Shown here piece by piece: positions 10,836 through 21,850 of a stretch of DNA of 64,000 nt. Both the position numbers and the translations under genes were made by a program. Where the stretch lies: the NCBI GenBank assembly GCA_015501075.1, contig JADNYJ010000060.1, positions 1 through 64,000 of the forward strand. Reading direction: 5' to 3'. The DNA comes from Gymnopilus junonius (taxonomy: Eukaryota; Basidiomycota; Agaricomycetes; Agaricales; Galerinaceae). The notes under the pieces are model-generated. The model made no database searches and was not told the origin of the DNA. It was given only the letters and a program-made list of their open reading frames with translations. The stretch's first letter is position 1. Each line of letters opens with the position of its first letter.

Positions 10836-12165
10836 ATTATATATCTCATGACTCCATTGCATCACAAGAACCACCAAGCATTACTGTAAAATCCTAGTAT
10901 AACATCGACTCCCCACTGTAATTGTAACGAACTCGTAGCATTTTTCTGTCGTTTACTCGGCACTTGTACTGTAATCAATTATGTTTTCTTGCTCCTACCG
11001 TGCTGGAGGCATTTCCATTTGAGAAGAGCACTCTTCTAAATTTCCGAGGTTCCCCAAAGAATGAGCAACACTTGGCCAGGAATGAGTCGAGGTCGTGTGA
11101 CTTGGACTACTTTGGTCGTGTGAGCAAACCTTTCAATTCAATTCAGGATTAGATTGGCTTCGACCGCAGTTTAGGTAGGACCTCGCATAGAAAGTAGCTA
11201 TTTTGAAGCACCTTAAGAGCGAATCAGACAGACAATTAAGACAAACGTTCGTTCAATTGATAGGAAAGAGACGAATATTTTCGACGCTGTAGCCTGATGC
11301 TTTGAAAGCTTACTCTGGAACAGCTTGTCAGTTGCCAGTCAAAGGGTTTCAGAGACTGGAGAAACCCGCAACATCCTGACAGAGCATGATTAATGCATGA
11401 AAGATGGAGAACCACAAAATGAGTCGCGTTAAGCGTAATACACCACGCAATCGCACAGCCATGAGTCGAAAGTCAAGGTCCGAAACTCACAAGTCCAGTA
11501 CGAGCCCCTCAAAAGAAGTCGGATCTTGCCTTTACGCCCCAAGTAGAGATTCTCGAAAGCCTCGAACCTGAACATGCTGCCACGCCTCTGAGAAATGCTG
11601 CGCGATTCGAATAAAAAAATACGCCTTGAGAATCATTCCGGGGTCATTCCGACGCCATTACGTAGAGACACGTTGGACCTAGCTTAAACCTTCTCGTTTT
11701 GCCTTTCACGAGCGAATCGGAGGTCCATCAGAACCTCGAAGTTGGAACTTGAAACTGAAGCTAGGGGAGCCTGATCCAAGGAAGAGGATGATGGAAATCA
11801 TATGGCGCTGTGGGGAAAGTACGACTTGATGTACAAGGGGGTGGAGGAACAGTGAGAGAAGTCTCAGCAAGTTGAGGACAGAAAGGATGATCTTGCACAC
11901 TCCTATGCACAAGCGTGTAGATTCCCTTCAGCCAATTCATGACAGCAGCGCTAAAAGTTCCTGACACTGGGAGTTGAAGATTAACGCTATCAATTAAATT
12001 GACGAGCCAAGTGGGACTAGAGTATGATTATGAGGGATCAGATATAGTATAAAGGAAAAACCTTGCAAAACTACAGGGAAAAGTCGCATCTATGCTGGTC
12101 GGTAACCGGTCATCGAGAAGTAGAAACATCAGCCAGCCGAACCCTCTTCACGTCTTCGCCTTCTT
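10836..12165. other. Long stretch with no supported gene
   Basis: Both strands show only short overlapping frames (for example minus 11706-11967) without motifs or plausible splicing. It probably holds the 3' ends of the two flanking convergent genes plus spacer. Confidence 0.4.
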
Positions 12166-13972
12166 CTAAGAGTCATCTATAGGTCTCTTTGGGGCTTCTG
12201 AAGGTGCTTCAGGAGGGGCGTTCGCTAGAGCTGTATGTGAAGAAGAGTATGAATAACTGAATAGTGGAAGGATTAGGATAGTTACTGACCATAAGCTTTC
12301 TTTTGTTCTGGGCTCGGTCGGAAGTAGGGCTGGGCCAGCCAGTGCGGCATCACTTTAATTCCAGTGATGGGCTCAATTGTAATGAGGTCTTTCAGCGGAG
12401 TACCCTCTGTTGCTTTTTCATCACGCTGCAGATGAAAAAAAATACATCAGCAAAATTCAAGCTGAAATGAATGTCCATGAAGACTGACTTACATCCATCC
12501 GTTCCTTCATCTCTTCACAAATGATCCTGTACCACTTCAACCCCTCCTTCACCTTCTTCGCATCAATCTTAACCTTCCCAAGCCTCTCCCTCAAATCAGT
12601 CTCTTTTCCCAGCCCTGGTCTCATAATTTTAAACAAATGGCCCTTGATCGCACCAACACTCGTCGTCGTCTCCAACTCTGCCACAATATCCAGGTACTCC
12701 AGCGCCAGATCGACATGGCGCGGGTGCCGGATGAGGATATGCCTGTCAGAGTCGTAGTCCGGTGCGTCTGGAGGAATTTGATCAATTCCGGCGAAGAGGG
12801 CTGGGTTGTAGAGCTGTCCTTCGGCGCTCATGACAGCGTCGCAGCCGGTTGCTTTGAGGCATGCTTCTATGTCGGACTGGTAGAGGATATTGCCGTTGGC
12901 GAAGACGGGCACGGATACGGCTTGCTTGACTGCCCGAATTTTGTCCCAATCCGCAAGGCCCTGATGATGAGATGAATATGCCTATTTTGTGAGAAAAGTA
13001 TGGTGAAAAGAAGGACTCACAGTATTCTGCCCTCTTTGTTCCTTATCCTTCCGTGGCAAGTAATGATTTGTGCCCCAGCAGCTCCAACATTTTTGCGTAT
13101 TCACCGTCTTTTCAACTGAAGGAAAAACCGGAATTTGGCAGTGACGGGTATGGACAAGTTGACATGAAGAATATTAACTATCCATGAAGAAGAATGAGGA
13201 ACTCATGCAACACTTGCAAAATTGGAATACTCACTCAGTTTATATATCAAGTCCCAGTCGTCCTGCAAGAAAGATCCATAATACCCTCTCTTCGCAATAT
13301 CCTGCGGACATCCGAGGTTCAAATCAACAGCTTCGCAATGGTTCTCAACCACTTTCGCGAAGTTAACAGCTGTTCGGGATCATTGGCACAGAACTGTACG
13401 ATCAGTGGCCGGTCGGTCGTTGGGTCGCCTTCTTCGCCGTGTATTAAATCAAAATTGGAGTTGCGATATTTTTGTTGTTCGCGTCTACGAACATCTGCTC
13501 TTCGGTAGATATTTAAAGACGGAAGAAGAGGTAGGGGGTACTCAAGTACCTTGGCATTGATCATAGGGGTATAGATGAGCTGACCGAACATGAGTCAGCT
13601 AATGACGAACACTCAATGTGCGCACAAACTGACCTGAGCTCCATATCGTCGAGAAAACCTTCTCCACGCCTGTTCAGCACCACAAAGCCTTATCAGGAAA
13701 CTTTACAAACAAAATTGAAAAGAAACGCACCAGTTCACTCTGATCAACCATAGGCGCAACGATATATTTCGGACTTCCTAGCACGTCGCGGTAAAATTGG
13801 TATCCGGATGTTTTCTCCAGCTTTTGAGATGGTTCAGAGACTGGTATTGTGACATTATGAACCGGCGGGGATATGGGTAATGTGCGCTCAATGCGCTACG
13901 AGCGCCTCGAAGCAATGATATGTGAAAAGAGGTGGTGTTTGACTTTGTGTGCGTCTGGCGATCAACAGACAT
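12166..13972 (-). CDS. DUS1: tRNA-dihydrouridine(16/17) synthase
   Basis: Nine exons on the minus strand (13900-13972, 13731-13840, 13634-13669, 13542-13579, 13235-13499, 13021-13177, 12493-12960, 12290-12425, 12166-12230) encode about 450 aa. The FMN-dependent Dus fold is clear: [50 protein letters not shown] with the catalytic Cys, CHGR, and [17 protein letters not shown]. Dus1 reduces uridine 16/17 in the D-loop of cytoplasmic tRNAs. Five sites each lack one base from a G run on the coding strand (plus-strand positions 13041-13042, 13082, 13102, 13128-13129, 13358). Restoring one base at each gives exactly 451 codons. Protein outside these sites looks fully conserved, so sequence error is more likely than decay, though five in one gene is striking. 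Confidence 0.85.
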
Positions 13973-14029
13973 CTATTTTCGGCTTTATCCAGCTGGACGA
14001 GGAGAAAAACTTCAAATAAACTATCAATT

Positions 14030-14074
14030 ATGCTATTCAACATCAACCTCACTGCGCTCGGTCTCGCTTCGTTG
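14030..14074 (+). pseudogene. Orphan first exon of an ice-binding-like gene, inverted
   Basis: The 45 bases from ATG at 14030 read MLFNINLTALGLASL. They match the first exon of the neighbouring minus-strand ice-binding-like gene (MLFNTNLTTLGLALL) at nearly every base. The copy lies on the opposite strand and lacks the donor site. No further exons follow. Confidence 0.7.
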
Positions 14075-14294
14075 TATTATACAGACCTAGCGATTATTCT
14101 GACACAACAAGGTCCTGGACCAAACTCGTATCCTAAACCCCCATAGAACAAAATATCGTCCTGATTATTGGATTTCTTTTTTTAAAAACAACACCTTTTC
14201 AGTCGTTACATTTACCAACACTAATAACCCGACACTGCAATACAAGTACATCAACCATCCCCGAATTCCATCTTCATCTTATGCAGCTGCGTAT
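14075..14294. other. Spacer beyond the orphan exon
   Basis: I see no coding or structural signal here. It contains the 3' flank of the minus-strand ice-binding-like gene. Confidence 0.35.
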
Positions 14295-15357
14295 CTACGC
14301 TACAACGGTGGCCTGCAATGAAAAGAGGTCAGTATCAGCTAGACTGATTCGTGCTCCCAAAGACGTTACTCACAGCCTGGAGCGCAGCATTAGTTTGTGC
14401 AAGGATTCTCCCATTGACTGTCGTCCCTGTCTGTAGGGTAATTGATTTCTTTCCCAGAACCACACCTTCAAGATGCGACGTCGTGCCAAGCGTCACTGCG
14501 CCAGATACCACCCAGACAATGTTTGACGCCAGTGCACCTCCGAGGAGGGTCACCCGTGCTCCTGACGCAAAGTTTAATGTGCCTGCGACCTGAAAATCCA
14601 AGCTGTCAGGGATAAGTTAGAATTGTGTTGACAATCAATATGACTTATGAGATAACATACTGTCTAGAGGGCTCCCTAAGAGGACAATACCAAGCGACGC
14701 TACGTTGACTGAGTTTGACCACGTATACAGTCCTGGTCCCAAAATCAACCCCCCAATATTACCTGGATAATTAATAAAGTAAAAGCATCGTAACAAGTGA
14801 GTATGTGTCGAATACACAAAGCACACAATACCCCCACTCGGAAAAATCAATTCACCACCAAGAAGATTCAAGAAATTTGGCTTTACTCTCCCACTTGCGT
14901 CATTAAAGGCAGTCTGCAGATCCGAAATGGCTGTTGTAAGCTGCGAGGGCGTTAGTGAAGTATACGACGCGGCATACAGCTTGCCGGTGACCTGTTTCGA
15001 CGTTGCGAATGTCCCAGTGCTGTCCAGAGTGAGGGAGAATCCTGTCAAGCCAGTAGCGGCGTTTGTGCTGAGACCAACGTTTCCAGCTACATATCCGCAC
15101 CATTGTCGAAAGAGGACTTGCTCTCGGACTACTGGTACTTACTGATAGCGGAAGGCGGGACAGTCGACACACCCGATTCGGCAAGAACAGCAAAGTTACC
15201 TGCGGTGCGCAGGTTGACTACAACAGGACCAACGGCGAGTGCGCCATTAGCGATAGCCTGGAGAGCAGAAGTAAACATTCCAATAGTATCAGAATTGGAC
15301 GAATCTACATACCAACAAAGCGAGACCGAGCGTGGTGAGGTTGGTGTTGAATAGCAT
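14295..15357 (-). CDS. Secreted ice-binding-like protein (DUF3494)
   Basis: Six minus-strand exons (15313-15357, 15143-15257, 14832-15086, 14661-14762, 14374-14602, 14295-14312) give about 254 aa. Residues 1-23 (MLFNTNLTTLGLALLAIANG plus ALA) form a signal peptide. The beta-solenoid family is recognised from NLRTAGNFAVLAESGVST, NIGGLILGPGLYTW, LNFASGARVTLLGGALASNI and ITLQTGTTVNGRILAQT. Members adsorb to ice or act as surface adhesins in fungi and bacteria; basidiomycetes from mild climates also carry them, so cold adaptation is not proven. One base is missing at about 14592. Restoring a C gives the usual TWIFQVAG and makes the exons sum to 255 codons. The family is commonly discussed as spread by horizontal transfer. 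Confidence 0.82.
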
Positions 15358-15413
15358 AGTTGATGGTTCACTTGATATGAGGAACTGAAGAATAAACAAC
15401 CAAGTTTCGAGGC

Positions 15414-15421
15414 TTTAAATA
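15414..15421 (-). promoter_or_regulatory. TATA-like box of the ice-binding-like gene
   Basis: TATTTAAA on the minus strand lies 57 bp upstream of the ATG at 15357. Confidence 0.5.
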
Positions 15422-16138
15422 CTTTTCAAATTCCAACTTCGAGATAGCGTGGTGGTATTCAGACCGCAAAGGGGCGTCCTATAGATATGTGCAGCGTCAG
15501 CGCTCGTCATCGTTAATAACAAAAAATTTTCCGTCACCCTAATTCCACGCTTCTATGTCGTTTTTCTCCGCGTCCAGACCACATAGCATTGTTCTTAGAG
15601 TTGAAATTAAGCAGGGGAATCCGCGCCTTTTCATCCACCCATAGCGGTGACTCCAATTTTTATTTGCGCAATTAGGGTAGGCAGGTATTCATCGGTGACA
15701 TTGAAAGACAGAGGGTCTCCTAAGTGCAGTAAACGTAAATCAAGTCCTCGTCCTAGGTTTGTTGACAGGGAAGGCTATGCAGATCTGTCGAGGAGTAGCT
15801 GGAAGTATCTTGTAATAACTCATTCCAGACCTCGATAGCGGAAATTAATTGCGTAGTCTCGCAAACTCGTACTAACTCTCAGCTAAGTCAGGCGCATAGG
15901 TCCGCCGGAAAGTAGTGCAACATGGAAGATATTTTGTAGAGTCATAGAGTGGGGTAGATGCGTCACATTCGTCCGCGTGGCCTGTTGAATGCGTGGGGAG
16001 AAGAGAAGGATCCGGTGGCAGTGCAACCACTTCCACCCTTGAGAGGGAATTCACTGATCCTTCTGAGTTCTTGCTGATTGCATGTGCGCTGTAGCAAGTG
16101 AAAATTAAGGTGCTAAAGCATATAGGATATTCGTATGC
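15422..16138. other. Intergenic, no supported gene
   Basis: Short frames only. It holds the upstream region of the ice-binding-like gene and the 3' flank of the F-box gene. Confidence 0.4.
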
Positions 16139-17944
16139 CTAGTAGACATCATCACCATAATATTTTGGGAAAGGAGTGTCCTCATTCCCAATCAACATGC
16201 CATACCCTTCAACAGGTATGACTTCTTTAACATCGCCTCCATCTGTCCTTCGTATTCTCGCTGCTACGTAAGGCATTGTGGGCGACTTGATATCCGTTAC
16301 AACGTTAAGCCTTTTGCATTCCTTGGCTAATTTTTCTGCAACCTCGTGGAACAATGCCCGAGCCTTTTCGTCATTTTTGTCCTTGTGTGTTATTGCAGCA
16401 TAATAAATGCGTTCTAAATGTTCGAATTTTGCGACATGGGGACCTACCGAATCCTGAAAGTAAAAAAATTATGCACGGTAAAGGAAAGAAAGATCGAACA
16501 AGTCGTACCAAGAATAAAAGAGGATGCAAACCGTCGCCTACATGTAGGGAGATCTCCTCCAGATTAGGGGCTCCCTTTACAATGGAATGCATGTAATATT
16601 TATCATCTAATGGACGAAAAAATCTTTTCAGCTCTGCCTTGATTTTCTTGGGATTTTCTATCTTTCCTGGGTCAGGCGTGTGGAATACACCGTCCTCTGA
16701 CTCATACCACAAAGCTCCTTCGACGCCATCAGGCCGAGAAATCCAGCTGCGATCCCATCGGGGCTGTTGACGGATCCCAAGGCTTTTGAGACGGGGCAAG
16801 CCCGTTGGGATAACATCACGGAGAAGATAGGGAATCTGAGCGTTGATACTGCGGTGAATGGAAAGACTGGTGAGGCGATGTAAGATTGGCGCTAGGGCGT
16901 AAACGTCACGAAATGTCGCCTATGTGTAATCATTAGACAAGTGTACTGAATGGTATAATGACGAAATAGTTACCTGCAAGTGCTCCAGGTTCGGCAATAT
17001 TTCTTCATCTACATCAGATTTGTCAAACCAGCGAGCGAAGAAGGGGGATATGGCAAGTTCAGATACTGCAATAAGGGATGAGCGCGCCAGAAAGTCATGC
17101 TCTGCGATAGAGAGCCCTCTTTGAAATTGTTTTCGAAGTTTTCCAGAGTGAGCGATCGGAGTTGGGGGAACCGAAGAGTCAGTATAGGCAATGAGTCTGG
17201 GTTTACGTAGGAGACTCCTAGCACAAGGGTGTGAAGGCTCGAAGAAAGAAGGCATAGGTTTTTGAGTAACTTGATGGGGCCATCCTTCTCAGCATGAGCC
17301 CACCGTTGAGCGGTAAGGCCAAAACTTGTGAAATTCTACAAGGTTTGTTACCATCAATAATCATAGTAGCTTTGGAGACGTTCTGTACTTACGTCTGCAC
17401 CATCTAGGTTGAAAAATTCTGCGCGATCTTCTTTGATGACATTAACTCCCGAAATCACGACATTTTTCAGACGAGCGCAGTTACTACGTAGAGTCTTCCA
17501 GAAGTCTTTGGGTAGTTGGCTAGAATGAATGGTTAGATTAGAATCCGCATCTTCCGACCACCACGCCTTGGTGTGTAGATGTAAACCTAAAGTATGGATA
17601 TTGGGCAAAACATTAGCTTCGATGATCTTCAGTACACCCGTGACAATATCGAAGCAAATATCTTTGTCGGCTGGCTGTACACTGGACGGTTGTGACTTGA
17701 TATGCAATTCCTGGACGAGGTTGCCAAGCGAAGGATTATCTGCAAGCAGTTCTGTGAAGTTCGATGCACCTCTTTCATTTCTAAGGATGACACGCGAGAA
17801 GAGCAATGGTCGAGTAACGTTGTAATAGGTATGGTTAGTGAGAGACAGTGCGAGCAGAGTGGAAGGTGCAGAGCGTATAGGGAGATGGGAAGCAATGAGC
17901 AAGAAGAGTTCAGGATACGAAGTAGCGAAAGGTGTGCCGGCCAT
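16139..17944 (-). CDS. F-box protein, tandem copy A
   Basis: Four minus-strand exons (17393-17944, 16974-17335, 16509-16919, 16139-16453) encode about 546 aa. The N-terminus carries an F-box (YPELFLLIASHLPI...LLALSLTNHTYYNVTRPLLF). The rest is a leucine-patterned region (LRSLTLENFENNF, LLQYLNLPYPP) and a conserved C-terminal block (MPYVAARIRRTDGGDVKEVI). F-box proteins recruit targets to SCF ubiquitin ligases through Skp1; the target here is unknown. Exon 2 lacks one base near 17036 (TCGCT where TCGGCT fits), compared with the intact downstream paralogue. The last exon is about 95% identical to that of copy B in the stretch compared, far more than the first exons are. Confidence 0.8.
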
Positions 17945-18194
17945 AGGATCACTCTCAGGGTCGTGGACTTCTTCGTCACTGTGCGCCAGGGAAGCTTCTT
18001 CGAGCCCACAAGGAGCAAGATCTCAAGAAATGTTTTATGAGACAGTTTCGTAAAATAGAGAAGAACGCCACCCTGACTCACACTCACATTAGCTAGTGAT
18101 GGCGTCCGAGTCGATGTGGGTGTACAGCATCCTCTGTTATATGTGATAGCATTGCCCCCCTTCGGAGTGCCTACGATAAGTGCTAGAGTACAGA

Positions 18195-20014
18195 CTAGTA
18201 GACATCGTCGCCATAGTATTTTGGGAAAGGAGTGTCCTCATTCCCAATCAACATGCCATACCCTTCAACAAGTATGACTTCTTTAACATCGCCTCCATCT
18301 GTCCTTCGTATTCTCGCTGCTACGTAAGGCATTGTGGGCGACTTGATATCCGTTACAACGTTAAGCATTTTGCATTTCTTGGCTAATTTCTCTGCAACCC
18401 CGTGAAACAATGCCCGAGTCTTTTCGCCATTTACATCATTGGGTGATATCGCAGGGTAATAGATGCGTTCTAAATGCTTGAATTTCGCGAGATATGGGCC
18501 TAGCGAATCCTAAAATAACAAATGTTGAGCAAGGTTAAGGAGAAAAAGACGAAGAAGTCGTACCAAAACTATATGTGGATGTATACCGATGCCTGTATGT
18601 AGGGAGATCTCCTCCAAATTAGGGGCTCCCCTCACAATAGAATGCATATAATATTTATCAACAAGTGAACGAAAAAATCTTTTCACCTCTGCTTTGATTT
18701 TTTTTGGGTTTCCGGTCTTCACTGGGTCAGGCTCGTGGAATGTCCCGTCCTCTGTCTCGTACCACAACGCTCCCTCTTTTCCCTCAGGCAGGGAAATCCA
18801 GGTGTCATCCCATCGTGCTTGTTGACGTATCTCAAGGCCCTTGAGAAGGGGGAGGCCCGTCGGAATCACAGAACGGAGAAGATAAGGGATTTGAGCGTTG
18901 ATACTACTATGAATAGAAAGACTGGTGAGGCGATGTAAGATTGGCGCTAGGGCGTAGACGTCACAAAAAGTTGCCTATATTTGACTATGAGTTAAATGTG
19001 CTATGTTGTGTTAAATTTGACTGTAACGAAATAGTTACCTGCAAGTGTTTCAGGTTCGGTAGTATTTCATCATCTACAAGAGATTTTTTGAACCAGCAAG
19101 AACCCAAGGGTGGATATGGCAGTCTCAAATACTGCAATAAAGGGTGAGCACGCCAGAAAGCCATGCTCTTACATAGAGTGTCTCCTTTGACATCGTGATC
19201 GAAGTTCTCCAGAGTGAGTGATCGAAGTCGGGGAAATCGAAGAGTCAATATAGGAAAGGAGTCTGGGTCAACGTAGGATACCCCTAACACAAGAGTGTGA
19301 AGACCCGAAGAAAGAAGGTGTAGGTTTTTGAGCAGCTTATTGGGACCATCCATCTTAGCACGGGCCCGTCTTTGAAAGGTGAGGCCAAAACCTGTGAGAT
19401 TCTACAAGGTCTTCATATCGATAATTATAGTCATGGTGACATTCGAGACTTACCTCTGCGCCATCGAGGTCGAAAATTTCGGCGCGATCGAGCCAGCGAT
19501 CTTCTTTGCTGTCTCCAACTCCTGAAAGCATGATACTTTTCAGACGGGGGCAGTTACTATGTAAAATTCTCCAGAAGTCTTTGGGTAGTTGGCCGTAGCG
19601 AATGGTTGAATTGGAATGCGCATCGTCTAACCACCACGGTTGGGTATGTAAATTAAAGCCCAGAGTATGAACGTTGTACAAGATATTGGCCTCGATGACC
19701 TTCATTAGCCCCGTGACAATATCGAAGCAAGTATTACTGTTGTGAGTCTGCACAGACATCTGTGACTTGACATGGAGTTCCTGGACGAGATTGCCAAGCG
19801 AGGGTTGAGCTACCAATAGTTCTGTAAAGTTCAATGCATCTCTCTCATTTCTGAGGATGATGCGTGAGAAGAGCAATGGCCGAGCGACGTTGTGGTATGT
19901 ATGGTTAGTAAGAGCCAGGGCGAGCAGAGTCGGAGGTGCCGAGTGCAAAGGAAGATGAGAGGCAATAAGTGAAAAGAGTTCAGGATACAAGGCAGAGAAG
20001 GGAGTATCGACCAT
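18195..20014 (-). CDS. F-box protein, tandem copy B (intact)
   Basis: Minus-strand exons 19454-20014, 19039-19401, 18564-18974 and 18195-18509 sum to exactly 550 codons (549 aa) with no frame break. The F-box is at about residues 8-45 (YPELFSLIASHLPL, LLALALTNHTYHNVARPLLF). Leucine-rich strands follow (LRSLTLENFDHDV, LRLPYPPLGS), then the same C-terminal block as copy A. Intron number, phase and position match copy A, which lies 250 bp downstream in the same orientation, so the two are a tandem duplication. The role is presumably substrate recognition in an SCF complex. This family is strongly expanded in mushrooms. Confidence 0.85.
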
Positions 20015-20673
20015 CGCACTCTCAGTATCGCGAATTTCTTCGTCGCTGTACGCAGGGCGTAAGTGCCTTTAAGGTTGCGATACAATGAGCCAAAGACGCG
20101 AATATCTCTTTGAAAAAAAATGTACTAGGGCCTAGCCCACAGTCGTTTCCAAATTGCCGCCGATTGCCAAGAAACCTGTTTGGCCTTGTGTGGCTTGACA
20201 GAGAAACAACGCCGACAACTTCAGGTGTGCTCACTGCTCAGTGCTCAGCCTGCGCGTTGCCGAAGGAACAGGCCCCACTTTCATGGCGTCGCAGCTGTGT
20301 GCGCTGATTTCTGATTTTGCCTGTCGTCGTCATCTCAATGCTTAGTCAATTTCAATCCACTGCGTACTGTTTGCGTCGCACAGAACGAAATGCCCTACCG
20401 TCAACTCTCAGCAATTTGAATCTGCACTCACAATCATATATCCATCTATTGTTCAAGTACCATTCTGGTGGTGATGGCTATGATGTGTGCCAGATGCCAT
20501 CATAAACTGTCCAACTAAATGCAGTGTTAAAAGGTGTGGCAATACCGAGGGGAGCCCACAGCACACAACATCAATATGAAGGTCCTGTCACTTGGACTAC
20601 ATATAAATACCCATTCTTATCTTCCGGATTTTTCTCAGAGCAGGTCTCAAATCAAATTTCCAACAGCCGTACG
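20015..20673. other. Divergent intergenic region
   Basis: The stretch lies between the minus-strand F-box gene and the plus-strand secreted-protein gene and should hold both promoters. No gene is supported. Confidence 0.45.
20602..20609 (+). promoter_or_regulatory. TATA box
   Basis: TATAAATA lies 65 bp upstream of the ATG at 20674. Confidence 0.6.
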
Positions 20674-21475
20674 ATGCGCCGGTCGTATTTTGCGTTCATA
20701 TTGTCTCTCTTGGTCTCCCTTCTCGAGATTCACGCTGCCCCCACTAAGCCCTATCTTTTCGGTCGTGAGATAAAACCGGCTTTGATGAAGTCCAAAAACT
20801 ACCGAGAGATTGCGATGATAAATTGGAGAATGGCACATCCGAAGGATAAGAATCGAAAGAAATTCAAGGGTTACGAAGCAGGTTGGACACACACAATATT
20901 GACCGTAACTCAATTATTCTTATTGGAGCCTCGTAGATCACCAACTTGAAGCCCAACAAGTAGTCCATGTACTCAAGAAGCATAACATTGAGCACATTGG
21001 GCAAGTTCACATTTTTTCTGATCTTATTGACAGTATTCTAATAGTATACGTGCGCTGTAGACACTTGCAACGGCATTCAGGCTGTTGGGAAAAGCTTGTG
21101 TCAAGTCTCAATCATAATGAAAATATCCAGATGCTTCGTGCCAATGTCAATAATGCTGTGAGTTTATAATATCACTACATTGTTTCCTCTTTATTTGATA
21201 TACTGAACATGTATTAGAAGGTAAAATAGTGAAAAATCTACTCCATGACAGGACTGAAGTCACCAAACCTCGGGATCGGAGGCATTATCAGAAGGCATAC
21301 GCCCATATTGTCAAAAACCAGCATTCCATCCTCCAGACCGCGGAAGCCCTTGACAAGGTTTTGCAAAATACGGTGAGTACGATGCAATTGCAGCCCAGAA
21401 TTTAATTATATATGAATATTACAGTGCATGATCACCCTGGATCATGGAACGTTACAGATGAGGCAAACAAAATGA
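20674..21475 (+). CDS. Small secreted helical protein
   Basis: Exons 20674-20881, 20937-21000, 21061-21157, 21218-21372 and 21425-21475 give about 191 aa. Residues 1-20 (MRRSYFAFILSLLVSLLEIH) form a signal peptide, cleaved before APTKPYLFGRE. The mature part is Lys/His/Gln-rich and predicted mainly helical (HQLEAQQVVHVLKKHNIEH, HIVKNQHSILQTAEALDKVL). I know no function. Intron 2 begins with GCAAGT, a GC-AG intron, which is needed to keep the frame. Exon 4 needs one extra A in the run at 21223-21226; with it the exons sum to 192 codons. The TATA box and signal peptide suggest an expressed secreted protein, perhaps effector-like, but that is inference. Confidence 0.62.
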
Positions 21476-21850
21476 TCCACACAGCCAGCAGTCCGAGTCA
21501 TTAGCACTCTGCAGTGCTGTTACCATAGTACCTAGAGATAACCAACATGATGCCAACTTTTGCACATTCATTGGACTGCATCCATGCCATAGCTGTGCAC
21601 AGCAACTCTGACAATCGGGAAATCTGGGTTCAGCATGCCATCATCAGGATGCACTGAAGAATTCTCCTGACATAGCCATAAAATGAAGGGGGTCAATGAA
21701 GGATGCAGAATACCAGTGAATTGGAGGTAAATTTCAGTCCTTGAAGTAGATTATTTTCGTTAGCCAGCCAGTAAGCCTTAACAGATCGCATATGTAATAG
21801 GATAACAGTACCTTTTTCGCGTGAGCTAAGCCAAATGGTCGGAGATGACA
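21476..21850. other. Intergenic between convergent genes
   Basis: AT-rich with no coding pattern. It holds the 3' ends of the secreted-protein gene and UPF3. Confidence 0.4.
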
